DNA from: Halomonas sp. | Lineage (GTDB): Bacteria > Pseudomonadota > Gammaproteobacteria > Pseudomonadales > Halomonadaceae | DNA length: 64,000 bases | Assembly (NCBI RefSeq): GCF_007625055.1 | Contig: NZ_VMQS01000001.1 | Coordinates: 73,649 to 137,648 of the forward strand | Direction: 5' to 3' | Shown here: piece after piece, positions 29,517 through 37,744 of the stretch | Position numbering within the stretch: position 1 is the stretch's first letter | Layout: each line of letters opens with the position of its first letter | The notes under the pieces: model-generated | The model's database searches: none | What the model was told of the DNA's origin: nothing | What the model saw: only the letters and a program-made list of their open reading frames with translations | Position numbers and translations under genes: made by a program

Positions 29517-30473
29517 ATGAGTGTAATGGTAAAAAGACGGGTGCATGTCGCTGCGGCAGCAATTATCAGCGCTGACCAACAACAGGTGCTGATTGCGCGT
29601 CGGCCCTCGAATGTGGATCAAGGAGGGCTCTGGGAGTTTCCCGGTGGCAAACTGGCCCCCTATGAGACGGGCCTGGAAGGGCTCAAGCGTGAATTGCACG
29701 AAGAACTGGGCGTGGAGATCAGAAATGCCCAGCCTCTGATTCGTGTTCATCACGAATATCCCGACAAGCATATTCTGCTCGATGTCTGGCAGGTTCATGA
29801 ATTTTCCGGCGAACCCTTTGGCCGCGAAGGCCAGGCAGTGCGCTGGGTGCCAATGAACGAATTGGCAAACTATCCTTTTCCGGCCGCGAATCTACCGATC
29901 CTGCGCGCTGTCATGCTGCCGACCGAGTATCTGATTACCGCTGAGGAAGACGACGAGGCGCGCTTTGATGCCCGCCTGGAAAGAGCCCTGCGTGAAGATA
30001 ACATTCGTCTGGTGCAGCTGCGCGCCAAGCAACTGGAAAGGTCGGCCTATCTGGCTCGTGCTCAACGCGCCCTGACGCTGTGCAAGCATTACGGAGCGCG
30101 CCTACTGTTGAACGGTGAGCCTGACCTTCTAAAGGACGTGGAGGCAGACGGGATCCATCTGACCAGTGCGCGTCTGATGAATCTGGAACGCCGCCCGATC
30201 GCGGAAAATCAGTGGCTATCCGCCTCAACTCATGATCAGGCGCAACTTAGCCAGGCCGCCGTATTGGGCTGTGATTTCGTGACTCTGTCACCACTGCGCA
30301 CCACGCCCTCACACCCGGAAGTACCCCCTGTGGGCTGGCATGATTTCCAGCAGCTGGTGGAGCGCGCCGGCATGCCGGTGTTTGCTCTGGGGGGCATGAC
30401 CCGCTTCGATGCACATCACGCACGGGCAGTCGGTGCCCAGGGTATTGCGTCTATTCGCGATTTCTGGAAATAG
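29517..30473 (+). CDS. Nudix hydrolase fused to a thiamine-phosphate-synthase-like domain (MutT type)
   Basis: The N-terminal part (about residues 5-135) is a MutT-like Nudix domain with the full box GxxxxxExxxxxxxREUxEExGU (GGKLAPYET...RELHEELGV). MutT cleans oxidised guanine nucleotides from the pool. The C-terminal part (about 140-318) is a TenI/ThiE-like TIM barrel with RLVQLRAKQL, DGIHLTSARL, DFVTLSPLRTTPSHP and FALGGM. This fusion is widespread next to argJ in Pseudomonas-like bacteria. The second domain lacks proof of thiamine synthesis activity. The start is uncertain: ATG 29517 and 29526 are close, with no clear ribosome site. Confidence 0.9.
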   Translation: MSVMVKRRVHVAAAAIISADQQQVLIARRPSNVDQGGLWEFPGGKLAPYETGLEGLKRELHEELGVEIRNAQPLIRVHHEYPDKHILLDVWQVHEFSGEPFGREGQAVRWVPMNELANYPFPAANLPILRAVMLPTEYLITAEEDDEARFDARLERALREDNIRLVQLRAKQLERSAYLARAQRALTLCKHYGARLLLNGEPDLLKDVEADGIHLTSARLMNLERRPIAENQWLSASTHDQAQLSQAAVLGCDFVTLSPLRTTPSHPEVPPVGWHDFQQLVERAGMPVFALGGMTRFDAHHARAVGAQGIASIRDFWK

Positions 30474-30500
30474 ACCCTCGCTGTCTTGCACGGCGCGGGA

Positions 30501-31406
30501 TCAGTCCCGGTAGCGGCGCGTCAGGTCAGTATAGGCCTCGACGCGCCGATCCCGCAGATAAGGCCATATACGCCTTGTATTCTCGCCGCGTGCCATATCC
30601 AGGGTGACCAGCAGATTGTCGGCTTCTTCCCCGCCGTGGGCTAACAGCTCCCCCTGTGGCCCACAGGCAAAACTGCCGCCCCAGAATTGAATACCACTGC
30701 CGACCTTGGACGGGTCGGCTTCAAAGCCGACCCGGTTGGCAACCAGCACCGGTACACCGTTAGCCACGCCATGGGCGCGCTGTATCAGGGTCCAGGCATC
30801 TTTCTGGCGGGTCTTTTCGGCGCTATCATCGTTTGGATCCCAGCCGATAGCTGTCGGGTAAAGCAGTATGTCTGCACCTGCCAACGCCATCAGTCGCGCG
30901 GCTTCCGGATACCATTGATCCCAGCACACCAGAACGCCCAGGCGGCCCACTGACGTTTCAATCGGGCTGAAGCCACTGGCGCGTGCCGGGTCGTGATCTC
31001 CGGGAGTGAAGTAAAACTTCTCATAGAAACCCGGGTCGTCAGGAATATGCATCTTACGGTAATGGCCCACCCGCCCCTGGGCGCGGTCATATACCACAGC
31101 CGTATTGTGGTAGAGTCCGGCTGCGCGACGTTCAAAAATCGAGCCGACCAGAACGATATTCAGGGTGCGTGCGAGGTCTGCCAGGTGTTGGCCTGTTGGG
31201 CCATCCAGGGGCTCTGCAAGGTCAAACAGAGCCGGGTCTTCGTACTGGCAGAAGTAATGAGTCGCATGCAGTTCCTGTAATACCACCAGCTCAGCGCCTT
31301 GCCGGGCAAGCTCACGAATGGCGGCTTCGCTTGCCGCCAGGCTGCGGGTCTTGTCGGGCCAGGCGTGTTGTTGAACGAGGCCCACTGTCAGGGATTTTTC
31401 CAGCAT
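30501..31406 (-). CDS. aguB: N-carbamoylputrescine amidase (nitrilase superfamily)
   Basis: AguB hydrolyses N-carbamoylputrescine to putrescine, CO2 and ammonia, the last step of the agmatine route. The nitrilase catalytic triad is visible as Glu45 (LQELH), Lys118 (RKMHIPD) and Cys161 (LVCWDQWYPE). The 301 aa length fits. The start is the ATG after AGGA; 19 upstream codons are unlikely. It lies 68 bp downstream of aguA on the same strand, which strongly supports the substrate assignment. The 3' end faces the Nudix fusion gene. Confidence 0.92.
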   Translation of the reverse strand: MLEKSLTVGLVQQHAWPDKTRSLAASEAAIRELARQGAELVVLQELHATHYFCQYEDPALFDLAEPLDGPTGQHLADLARTLNIVLVGSIFERRAAGLYHNTAVVYDRAQGRVGHYRKMHIPDDPGFYEKFYFTPGDHDPARASGFSPIETSVGRLGVLVCWDQWYPEAARLMALAGADILLYPTAIGWDPNDDSAEKTRQKDAWTLIQRAHGVANGVPVLVANRVGFEADPSKVGSGIQFWGGSFACGPQGELLAHGGEEADNLLVTLDMARGENTRRIWPYLRDRRVEAYTDLTRRYRD

Positions 31407-31474
31407 ACTGTTTCCTGTCCTGAATAGAATCATGTCTGGATGGTTGGGCAATCGAGGCGCCACTTGATTCCATC

Positions 31475-32524
31475 TCAGCGTTTAAGCGCTCCCCGGGGTA
31501 GCTGCATGGTCAGGCAATGCAGGCTGCCGTGCTGGCGGATCACGCTGGTGCAGTCAATCGGAATGAGTTGGCGGCCTGGAAAAGCGTTTCCCAATGCTTC
31601 CAGTGCGCGCCAGTCCGCCGGGTCGCCATAGGTCGGCACCAGAACAGCCTGATTGATGATCAGGAAGTTGGCATAGGTGGCCGGTAGGCGTCTCCCATCG
31701 TCGGGTGCATGGCAGGGAGCAGGCCAGGGCAGTGGAATCAGGCGATAAGGTTGGCCATCAGCCTGGCGAAAGGCCTGTAACTCGGCCTGCATGGCAGCTA
31801 ATGCAGGGTAGTGAGGGTCATCCGGATCATCGCATTGCACGTAGGCGATGGTGTCGGGTGAACAGAAACGCGCCAGGGTATCGATATGGCTGTCGGTATC
31901 ATCGCCTTCAAGGTAGCCGTTTTTGAGCCACAGAATACGTTTTGCGCCCAGGTCCTGGCCAAGCTGTGTTTCAATGTCCCTGCGCGAAAGTCCCGGATTA
32001 CGATTGGGGTTGAGCAAGCAGGCTTCAGTGGTCAGTAAAGTGCCTTCACCGTCCGTTTCGATACCGCCGCCTTCGAGCACCAGGTCGCGGGTTTCAACCG
32101 GGCATGCCCAGCACTGAGCTGCATCCAGCTGGCGGGTTAGCTGATTGTCCAAAAGTGCTGGAAACTTGCCACCCCAGCCGGTAAAGGTATAGTCGAGCAG
32201 TTTGAGGTGCCCTGCTGAGTTGGCGACGCTGATCGGACCATGATCGCGCGCCCAGGTATCATTGCTGGCGCCGACCAGCAGCTGAACCTGCTGGTCGGCG
32301 ACTGCGTAGCCGCGGAATCGTTGGGCAAGGCGACGTCGGGTCGTCTCGTCGGGTACGCAGACAAGTACTCGCTGGTAGCGCGCCGTCGCCAGGACAATGC
32401 GCTCCAGGGTTGCCTCTATGCGTTCCAGCAGTGGCGCCCAGTCACCATCCTTGCGTGGCCAGGTCAGTTGAATGGCGTCCTGGGGGGCCCATTCGGGCAG
32501 CATTTGAAAGAGAGCGTTCGACAA
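31475..32524 (-). CDS. aguA: Agmatine deiminase
   Basis: AguA converts agmatine to N-carbamoylputrescine. It belongs to the guanidino-group-modifying (pentein) fold. Features are TWARDHGPI, LEGGGIETDGEGTLL, NGYLEGDDTDSHIDTLARF and the catalytic cysteine near the end (GSLHCLTMQ, Cys337). The 349 aa are about normal. The apparent start is TTG, with AAGAGG about seven bases upstream. An ATG seven codons later has no ribosome site. With aguB it makes a two-gene putrescine operon. The source of agmatine (SpeA) is not in this window. Confidence 0.92.
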   Translation of the reverse strand: MSNALFQMLPEWAPQDAIQLTWPRKDGDWAPLLERIEATLERIVLATARYQRVLVCVPDETTRRRLAQRFRGYAVADQQVQLLVGASNDTWARDHGPISVANSAGHLKLLDYTFTGWGGKFPALLDNQLTRQLDAAQCWACPVETRDLVLEGGGIETDGEGTLLTTEACLLNPNRNPGLSRRDIETQLGQDLGAKRILWLKNGYLEGDDTDSHIDTLARFCSPDTIAYVQCDDPDDPHYPALAAMQAELQAFRQADGQPYRLIPLPWPAPCHAPDDGRRLPATYANFLIINQAVLVPTYGDPADWRALEALGNAFPGRQLIPIDCTSVIRQHGSLHCLTMQLPRGALKR

Positions 32525-32744
32525 CCTGAGGCCTCTTGGATAGGGGGCGTAAATGATTGGCGTGTGTCTACGCCGCGCAATGTAGGGCGGCGCTGTCCGG
32601 GTTGCAAGCCTTTTACAAAATTCGCTGCCTGAAAATCAAGGCAAGGGAACACCGCGTCCGTTTGGCGTTCCAATCCAGCCGCCAACCCTGTGCAGTCAGG
32701 ACGAAAAACCGTACCATGAGCGCTCGCTAATAAGGAATCATGCC

Positions 32745-33986
32745 ATGCTTGATCGTTTGCCTTTTCTGGTGGGCTTGCGCTATGTCCGCGCAAAACGCCG
32801 AAATCATTTTATTTCATTTATATCAATGACCTCTATGCTTGGCTTGATGCTGGGGGTTGCCGTCCTCATTCTGGTGCTATCGGTGATGAATGGCTTTGAT
32901 CAAGAATTGCGCACACGCATTCTGGGCATGGTACCTCACACCAAGATCGAGGCCCGCAACGGCATGGTGGAGTGGGAAGCTCTGGCCAATCAGCTGATCG
33001 AGCGTGAGCGGGTGATAGGTGCCGCACCCTATATCGAGCAGCAAGGCATGTTTTCCGTGGGGGGACGTAATCAGGGGGCCATGGTTAATGGCATTCATCC
33101 CGAGTGGGAAGACCGGGTGTCAATCATCGGGGAGCATATGCAGCAAGGCAGCCTGAGCGACCTCGAAGCCGGTGAATGGCATATTGTTCTGGGCTCCATG
33201 CTGGCGCGACAGTTGGGGGTTGGCGTGGGTGATCGTGTGACCCTGCTGGTACCGGAAGCCTCGATAACCCCGGCAGGCGTGTTTCCTCGTCTGAAGCGCT
33301 TTACCGTCAGTGGAATTTTCAGCGTCGGCGCTGAACTTGATGCCAGTCTGGCCTATGCCCACATTGATGATATGCAGACGCTGGCCCGTATGGGGAATGC
33401 GGTGGGGGGACTGCGACTGGAGCTTGATGATCTGTTTACTTCCGGGCAGGAAACGCGGGCTATTCTCAATACGCTGGGGCCTGAATATCAGGGTCGTGAC
33501 TGGACGTTTTCACACGGAAACCTGTTTCAGGCGATCCAGATGGAAAAACGCATGATCGCCCTGCTGTTGACCGTTATCGTAGCAGTAGCGGCGTTCAATA
33601 TTGTCTCGACCCTGGTCATGGTCGTGACTGATAAACGCGCTGACATCGCCATTTTGCGCACCATAGGTGCCACCCCAGGCTCTATCATGGGCATCTTCAT
33701 TGTTCAGGGGCTGGCGATTGGTATCATCGGGATAGCTGTTGGTGTCGGTGTCGGAGTGTTACTGGCCTTGACCATTGCAGACCTGATTGGCTGGGCCGAA
33801 TCCGTCTTGGGTATCCAGTTTCTGGATGCAGGCGTCTATTTTATCAGCGATCTGCCTTCAAGGCTTTTGTGGAGTGATGTGGGCAATATTGTTGCCGCTG
33901 CTTTCGGGCTGACCTTCCTGTCGACCCTTTATCCCGCCTGGCGCGCCGCCCGCGTGCAACCCGCCGATGTATTGCGCTATGAGTAA
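32745..33986 (+). CDS. lolC: Lipoprotein-releasing ABC transporter permease, LolC/LolE family
   Basis: This is the inner-membrane subunit that extracts outer-membrane lipoproteins and hands them to LolA. Four transmembrane segments are visible: one near residues 25-47 and three after about residue 265. A large periplasmic domain separates them. The stretch VPEASITPAGVFPRLKRF resembles the LolC Hook that binds LolA. Length 413 aa. AAGGA precedes the ATG. lolD follows after 10 bp, but no lolE follows lolD. The single protein may therefore act as a homodimer (LolF-like), or lolE lies elsewhere. Confidence 0.92.
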   Translation: MLDRLPFLVGLRYVRAKRRNHFISFISMTSMLGLMLGVAVLILVLSVMNGFDQELRTRILGMVPHTKIEARNGMVEWEALANQLIERERVIGAAPYIEQQGMFSVGGRNQGAMVNGIHPEWEDRVSIIGEHMQQGSLSDLEAGEWHIVLGSMLARQLGVGVGDRVTLLVPEASITPAGVFPRLKRFTVSGIFSVGAELDASLAYAHIDDMQTLARMGNAVGGLRLELDDLFTSGQETRAILNTLGPEYQGRDWTFSHGNLFQAIQMEKRMIALLLTVIVAVAAFNIVSTLVMVVTDKRADIAILRTIGATPGSIMGIFIVQGLAIGIIGIAVGVGVGVLLALTIADLIGWAESVLGIQFLDAGVYFISDLPSRLLWSDVGNIVAAAFGLTFLSTLYPAWRAARVQPADVLRYE

Positions 33987-33996
33987 GGATACCGTC

Positions 33997-34710
33997 ATGT
34001 CAAACGAATCTATGCCCCAGCAGCCCGCTGCGCCTGTGATGCTGGTATGTGAGGGTATTTCACGGGTGTATAGCGAAGGTCCGCGGGACCTGACTGTGTT
34101 GGATAAGCTGTCGCTTAGTGTGCATGCGGGAGAGCGCGTGGCCATCGTGGGAAGCTCCGGCTCAGGCAAGACCACCTTACTGAACCTGATGGGGGGGCTT
34201 GATCGTCCCACTGATGGCAGCATTATCATTGCCGGCAAATCGCTGGCTGGGTTGGGGGAGGCCGCCATGGGGCGGTTCCGCAATCGTTATATCGGTTTTG
34301 TCTATCAGTTCCACCACTTGCTGGCCGAGTTCACCGCAGTGGAAAATGCTGCCTTGCCGCTGATCATCAGGGGCCAGCGCAAGCGCGATGCAGAAAAACG
34401 TGCACTGGCGCTGCTCACCAGAGTGGGGATGGCCGCGCGGGGTGACCATAAACCAGGCGAGCTGTCAGGCGGGGAGCGCCAGCGGGTAGCAATCGCCAGA
34501 GCTCTGGTGACTGACCCTAGCCTGGTGCTGATGGATGAGCCGACGGGTAACCTTGATCAGCAGACCGCCTCAACCATTCTGGACTTGATGGATGAGCTGG
34601 CCAGGGAGAGCGCCTGTGCCTTTGTAATTGTCACCCATGACCGGGACCTCGCCGCCCATCAGGATCGGGTTTTACAACTGGATAATGGCCAATTGGTGGT
34701 CACCAGCTAG
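33997..34710 (+). CDS. lolD: Lipoprotein-releasing system ATPase LolD
   Basis: LolD is the ABC ATPase that powers lipoprotein release by the LolC/E permease. Walker A is GSSGSGKTT, the signature is LSGGERQR, and Walker B is LVLMDEPTGNLD. The Q-loop region YQFHHLLAEF is LolD-typical. I chose the ATG at 33997, eight bases after AAGGA. In-frame ATG codons at 33967 and 33979 overlap the end of lolC and give longer, unconserved N-termini. The 3' end is 5 bp from the convergent DUF2062 gene. Confidence 0.95.
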   Translation: MSNESMPQQPAAPVMLVCEGISRVYSEGPRDLTVLDKLSLSVHAGERVAIVGSSGSGKTTLLNLMGGLDRPTDGSIIIAGKSLAGLGEAAMGRFRNRYIGFVYQFHHLLAEFTAVENAALPLIIRGQRKRDAEKRALALLTRVGMAARGDHKPGELSGGERQRVAIARALVTDPSLVLMDEPTGNLDQQTASTILDLMDELARESACAFVIVTHDRDLAAHQDRVLQLDNGQLVVTS

Positions 34711-34715
34711 CGCTA

Positions 34716-35273
34716 TCAATGTTCATCATCGAACTGGGATTCCATCCTGGCGCGACGTAGCTGGCGCCTGGCTCGTCGATGGCGCCAGTTGCGTGAGACA
34801 TGCCAGCGCCAGATCAGGCGAGTCGCGATATTGGCAAGAATGGCAAGTGTCACCGCAGTGATCAGTGAGCCGAGAAACAGGGCCGGCATGATGTCCTGCA
34901 TCTGCTCGGCGATCCAGCGTGTTGATATGCGCGACGGTGCTTCACGAACCGGCGTGTCGAGGAAGAAGGCACCAATGACGTAGTTGATATAGAAAATCAG
35001 TGGCATGGTCAAAGGATTGGTCACCCATACCAGACCGATGGAAAGTGCCAGATTGCAGCGGGTCAGGCGGGCACCCAGGGCAGCGATTACCATTTGAAAG
35101 GGAATTGGCAGCATGGCACAGAACAGGCCAACGCTGAACGCGTTGGCAACGCTGCGGCGGGTCAGCAGCCACAGCCGGGTGTCAGCCAGTAAGGGAGCTA
35201 CCAGCCGTAAGGAAGGTTGCCGCCGAAGGGTGTCGGGTTTTGGCATATAGCGATGTAAAAACCGACGCGGCAT
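34716..35273 (-). CDS. DUF2062 membrane protein
   Basis: The 185 residues match the DUF2062 family: a conserved core with VGLFCAMLPIPFQM and NPLTMPLIFYINYVIG, two or three transmembrane segments (about 45-75, 85-105 and 130-155), and a very basic C-terminal tail (WRHRRARRQLRRAR). The function is not established. Genes of this family commonly sit between the lol genes and comEC in Pseudomonas-like genomes, as here. There is no visible terminator between it and lolD. Confidence 0.85.
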   Translation of the reverse strand: MPRRFLHRYMPKPDTLRRQPSLRLVAPLLADTRLWLLTRRSVANAFSVGLFCAMLPIPFQMVIAALGARLTRCNLALSIGLVWVTNPLTMPLIFYINYVIGAFFLDTPVREAPSRISTRWIAEQMQDIMPALFLGSLITAVTLAILANIATRLIWRWHVSRNWRHRRARRQLRRARMESQFDDEH

Positions 35274-35412
35274 AGACGATACTCTCGCCAGGTAAAAAAG
35301 CTATTATCCATATAGTACCAGCATTCGGCTATGCAAACGCATCAGGTCAGGTAAACGCGGCTGGATATCACTACATTGAGGGAGTTGACGAAGGATCGCC
35401 AGGGAGGGCGAC

Positions 35413-37692
35413 ATGCGCACAGGTAAAGCGCTGCCAGCGGCACTGGCCCTGTTAGGGGGCGTGCTGGCTGTTGCATCCGGACTTGTTCTTCACTATCCAG
35501 CACTCATCCTGGCGGCATACCTGCTGGCAGGGCTATGGATAGCCAGCAGCCACTTTACAGGCCTTGTGTTCTGGCTACTCTGGGGCACCATTACCGCGCT
35601 GCTGACAATGGAGCAGGGGCGGGCCTTACCGGCTGGCCTGAGCGGTAGCGATCTACGCGTCGAGGCCAGGGTGCTTGACGTGCGCGATGATAACGGTGTG
35701 GCGCGACTGACTTTGCGGCTGCAGAGCTGTGTGTCACCGCCGGGTCAGCCAAGCTGTAAGGCGCTTGGCAAAGTGCGCGTCAGTGCTTATCAGGATACTG
35801 CCTTTCAGCCCGGTGAGCGCTGGGGAATGACTTTGCGTTTGCGCCCCCCGCGAGGCTTCAGCAATCCTGATACTTTTGATTATCAGGCCTGGCTGTGGCG
35901 TGAGCGTTTGCACGCCACCGGCTATATTCGCCAGTCACCGCCTGCCGTCAGGCTGGCTGAATCATCTTTTTCGCTACGCCGTCTCGGGCTTGAATACCTG
36001 GCTGAAAAACCCTTGACGGAGCGCTCTCGACGCTGGCTGGCGGCGCTGACGCTGGGCGATAGCGATCAGCTGGAACGTCAGGACTGGGATCTGCTCAATC
36101 ATAGTGGCACGACCCATCTGGTGGTGATTTCAGGGTTACATGTGGGGCTGGTAGCGACCTTTAGCCTGCTGTTAGCGCGTCTCGTCGCTCGCGTGATAAG
36201 CCCGGGAAACTGGCGATTACGTACCTGGCCATGGTGGTTGGCGGCCGCTTCAACAATTGCGTATGCCACTCTGGCAGGGCTGGCGCCTCCAGCGCTTCGC
36301 GCCATGCTGATGGCGCTGGTGGGCTTATGGGTTGCCAGTGGGCGGCATGCGCCAGGCCCTTGGCAGGCATGGTGGCTGGCAGTCGCGATGGTTGTCATGG
36401 TAGATCCGCTGGCCGCCTGGCGGCCCGGCTTCTGGCTGTCGTTTGTTGCTGTGGCCTGGTTGATCGTGATCTGGCATGGTCGGTCCCGCCCAAGCGGAAT
36501 CAGAGGCTGGCTGTGGGCCCTGGTGCGCACCCAGCTTCTACTGGCTCCGCTGATGGCAGGCGCGGTGCTGCTTGCCTTTGGTCGTCTGGCCCCACTTGCT
36601 CCCTTGGTCAACCTGCTGGCGGTTCCCTGGGTGAGCCTGGTGATGGTACCCAGTGCCATGCTGGGCTGGTTGCTGCTGCCGGTTACGCCCCTGTCAGAGA
36701 TGAGCTGGTGGGTGTTTGAGCAGGCGCTCGATCTTTTTCATGCGTTACTGACGCTCAATGTGGCGTATCTGCCGCTCTGGGAGCCTTCTTTCAGCCGATA
36801 TAAAGCCCTGGGGGTAGGCTTTATCTGGCTGGCACTGTGCTGGGGTCTGCCCGCCATTTCCTGGGCCCTGCGCGCCTTCGCTGTAGTGATCATCAGTCTT
36901 CTGGCGGTATGGCCGAATGAAGAACACTGGCCAGAAGGCGCACTCAGGGTCAGCGTGATGGATGTGGGGCAAGGGCAATTGGTAGAATTACGCAGTCAAC
37001 AGCAACGAATGCTGTATGATACCGGCCCGCGGTTCCGTTCTGGTTTCATGCCGCTTGATACGTTATGGCCAGGCAGCCAGCAATTTGATCACGTGGTAGT
37101 AAGTCACGCTGATAACGATCATGCGGGCGGCATCAGCGCATTGCTAGATGGTCATGAGGTAATGGCCTGGTGGCTGCCCGAAGGAGAAGAAACGGATGTG
37201 TCGGCCATGCCGACTCCCCGGACCTGCGCTGCCGGCCAGCGATGGTCGATCGATGGCATCGGCTTTCATTACCTTTGGCCGCCACCCGGTATAAACGAGT
37301 TGACTGCCAACGACCGCTCCTGTGTCCTGTCTGTCACCGTGGGCGAGCATTCTCTGTTGTTGACCGGCGATGTGGGAGTGAACGTCGAGCGGCGGCTGCT
37401 GACGCTGCTTGATACGCCGCTCTCGGTTCTGGTGGCAGGGCATCATGGCAGTAATACCAGCTCTGGAGAACAGTTTGTGCGTTCCACCCAACCCCGTCAT
37501 GTGGTCTTTAGTGCCGGTCGGGATAACGCTTTCGGGCACCCCACTCAGGTAGTCGTCAGGCGTTTTCGCCGAGCGGGCAGCTGTTTGTGGAATACGGCTC
37601 ATGACGGTGCTCTTACCTTCTGGTTGATACCGGGGGAAACGCCAAGGGTCACACCTCAGCGCGTGTTACATGGCAAACGCCAGCGGTGTTGA
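35413..37692 (+). CDS. comEC: DNA internalization-related competence protein ComEC/Rec2
   Basis: ComEC forms the inner-membrane channel for transforming single-stranded DNA. An N-terminal membrane part with an OB-like domain (about residues 60-160) is followed by the multi-span competence domain (about 190-500; HSGTTHLVVISGLHVGLVA). The C-terminal metallo-beta-lactamase domain (about 515-745) has SHADNDHAGGI, LLTGDVG and VAGHHGSNTSS, so the metal ligands look intact. Length 759 aa. GGGAGGG precedes the ATG. Presence suggests, but does not show, natural competence. Confidence 0.94.
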   Translation: MRTGKALPAALALLGGVLAVASGLVLHYPALILAAYLLAGLWIASSHFTGLVFWLLWGTITALLTMEQGRALPAGLSGSDLRVEARVLDVRDDNGVARLTLRLQSCVSPPGQPSCKALGKVRVSAYQDTAFQPGERWGMTLRLRPPRGFSNPDTFDYQAWLWRERLHATGYIRQSPPAVRLAESSFSLRRLGLEYLAEKPLTERSRRWLAALTLGDSDQLERQDWDLLNHSGTTHLVVISGLHVGLVATFSLLLARLVARVISPGNWRLRTWPWWLAAASTIAYATLAGLAPPALRAMLMALVGLWVASGRHAPGPWQAWWLAVAMVVMVDPLAAWRPGFWLSFVAVAWLIVIWHGRSRPSGIRGWLWALVRTQLLLAPLMAGAVLLAFGRLAPLAPLVNLLAVPWVSLVMVPSAMLGWLLLPVTPLSEMSWWVFEQALDLFHALLTLNVAYLPLWEPSFSRYKALGVGFIWLALCWGLPAISWALRAFAVVIISLLAVWPNEEHWPEGALRVSVMDVGQGQLVELRSQQQRMLYDTGPRFRSGFMPLDTLWPGSQQFDHVVVSHADNDHAGGISALLDGHEVMAWWLPEGEETDVSAMPTPRTCAAGQRWSIDGIGFHYLWPPPGINELTANDRSCVLSVTVGEHSLLLTGDVGVNVERRLLTLLDTPLSVLVAGHHGSNTSSGEQFVRSTQPRHVVFSAGRDNAFGHPTQVVVRRFRRAGSCLWNTAHDGALTFWLIPGETPRVTPQRVLHGKRQRC

Positions 37693-37744
37693 AGCCCGCC
37701 CGTATCAGGTAGAATTTTGCCATCTATAACGGTCAGGAGAGCAC

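Noticed and set aside
30496-30509. Small hairpin CGGGA-TCAG-TCCCG between the Nudix fusion gene and aguB
   Set aside because: The five-base stem overlaps the aguB stop and has no T tract on either strand, so I do not call it a terminator.
37702-37730. A possible msbA promoter with TATAAC
   Set aside because: There is no acceptable -35 element at 16-18 bp, and the start would leave a very short leader. I could not support it beyond one hexamer.
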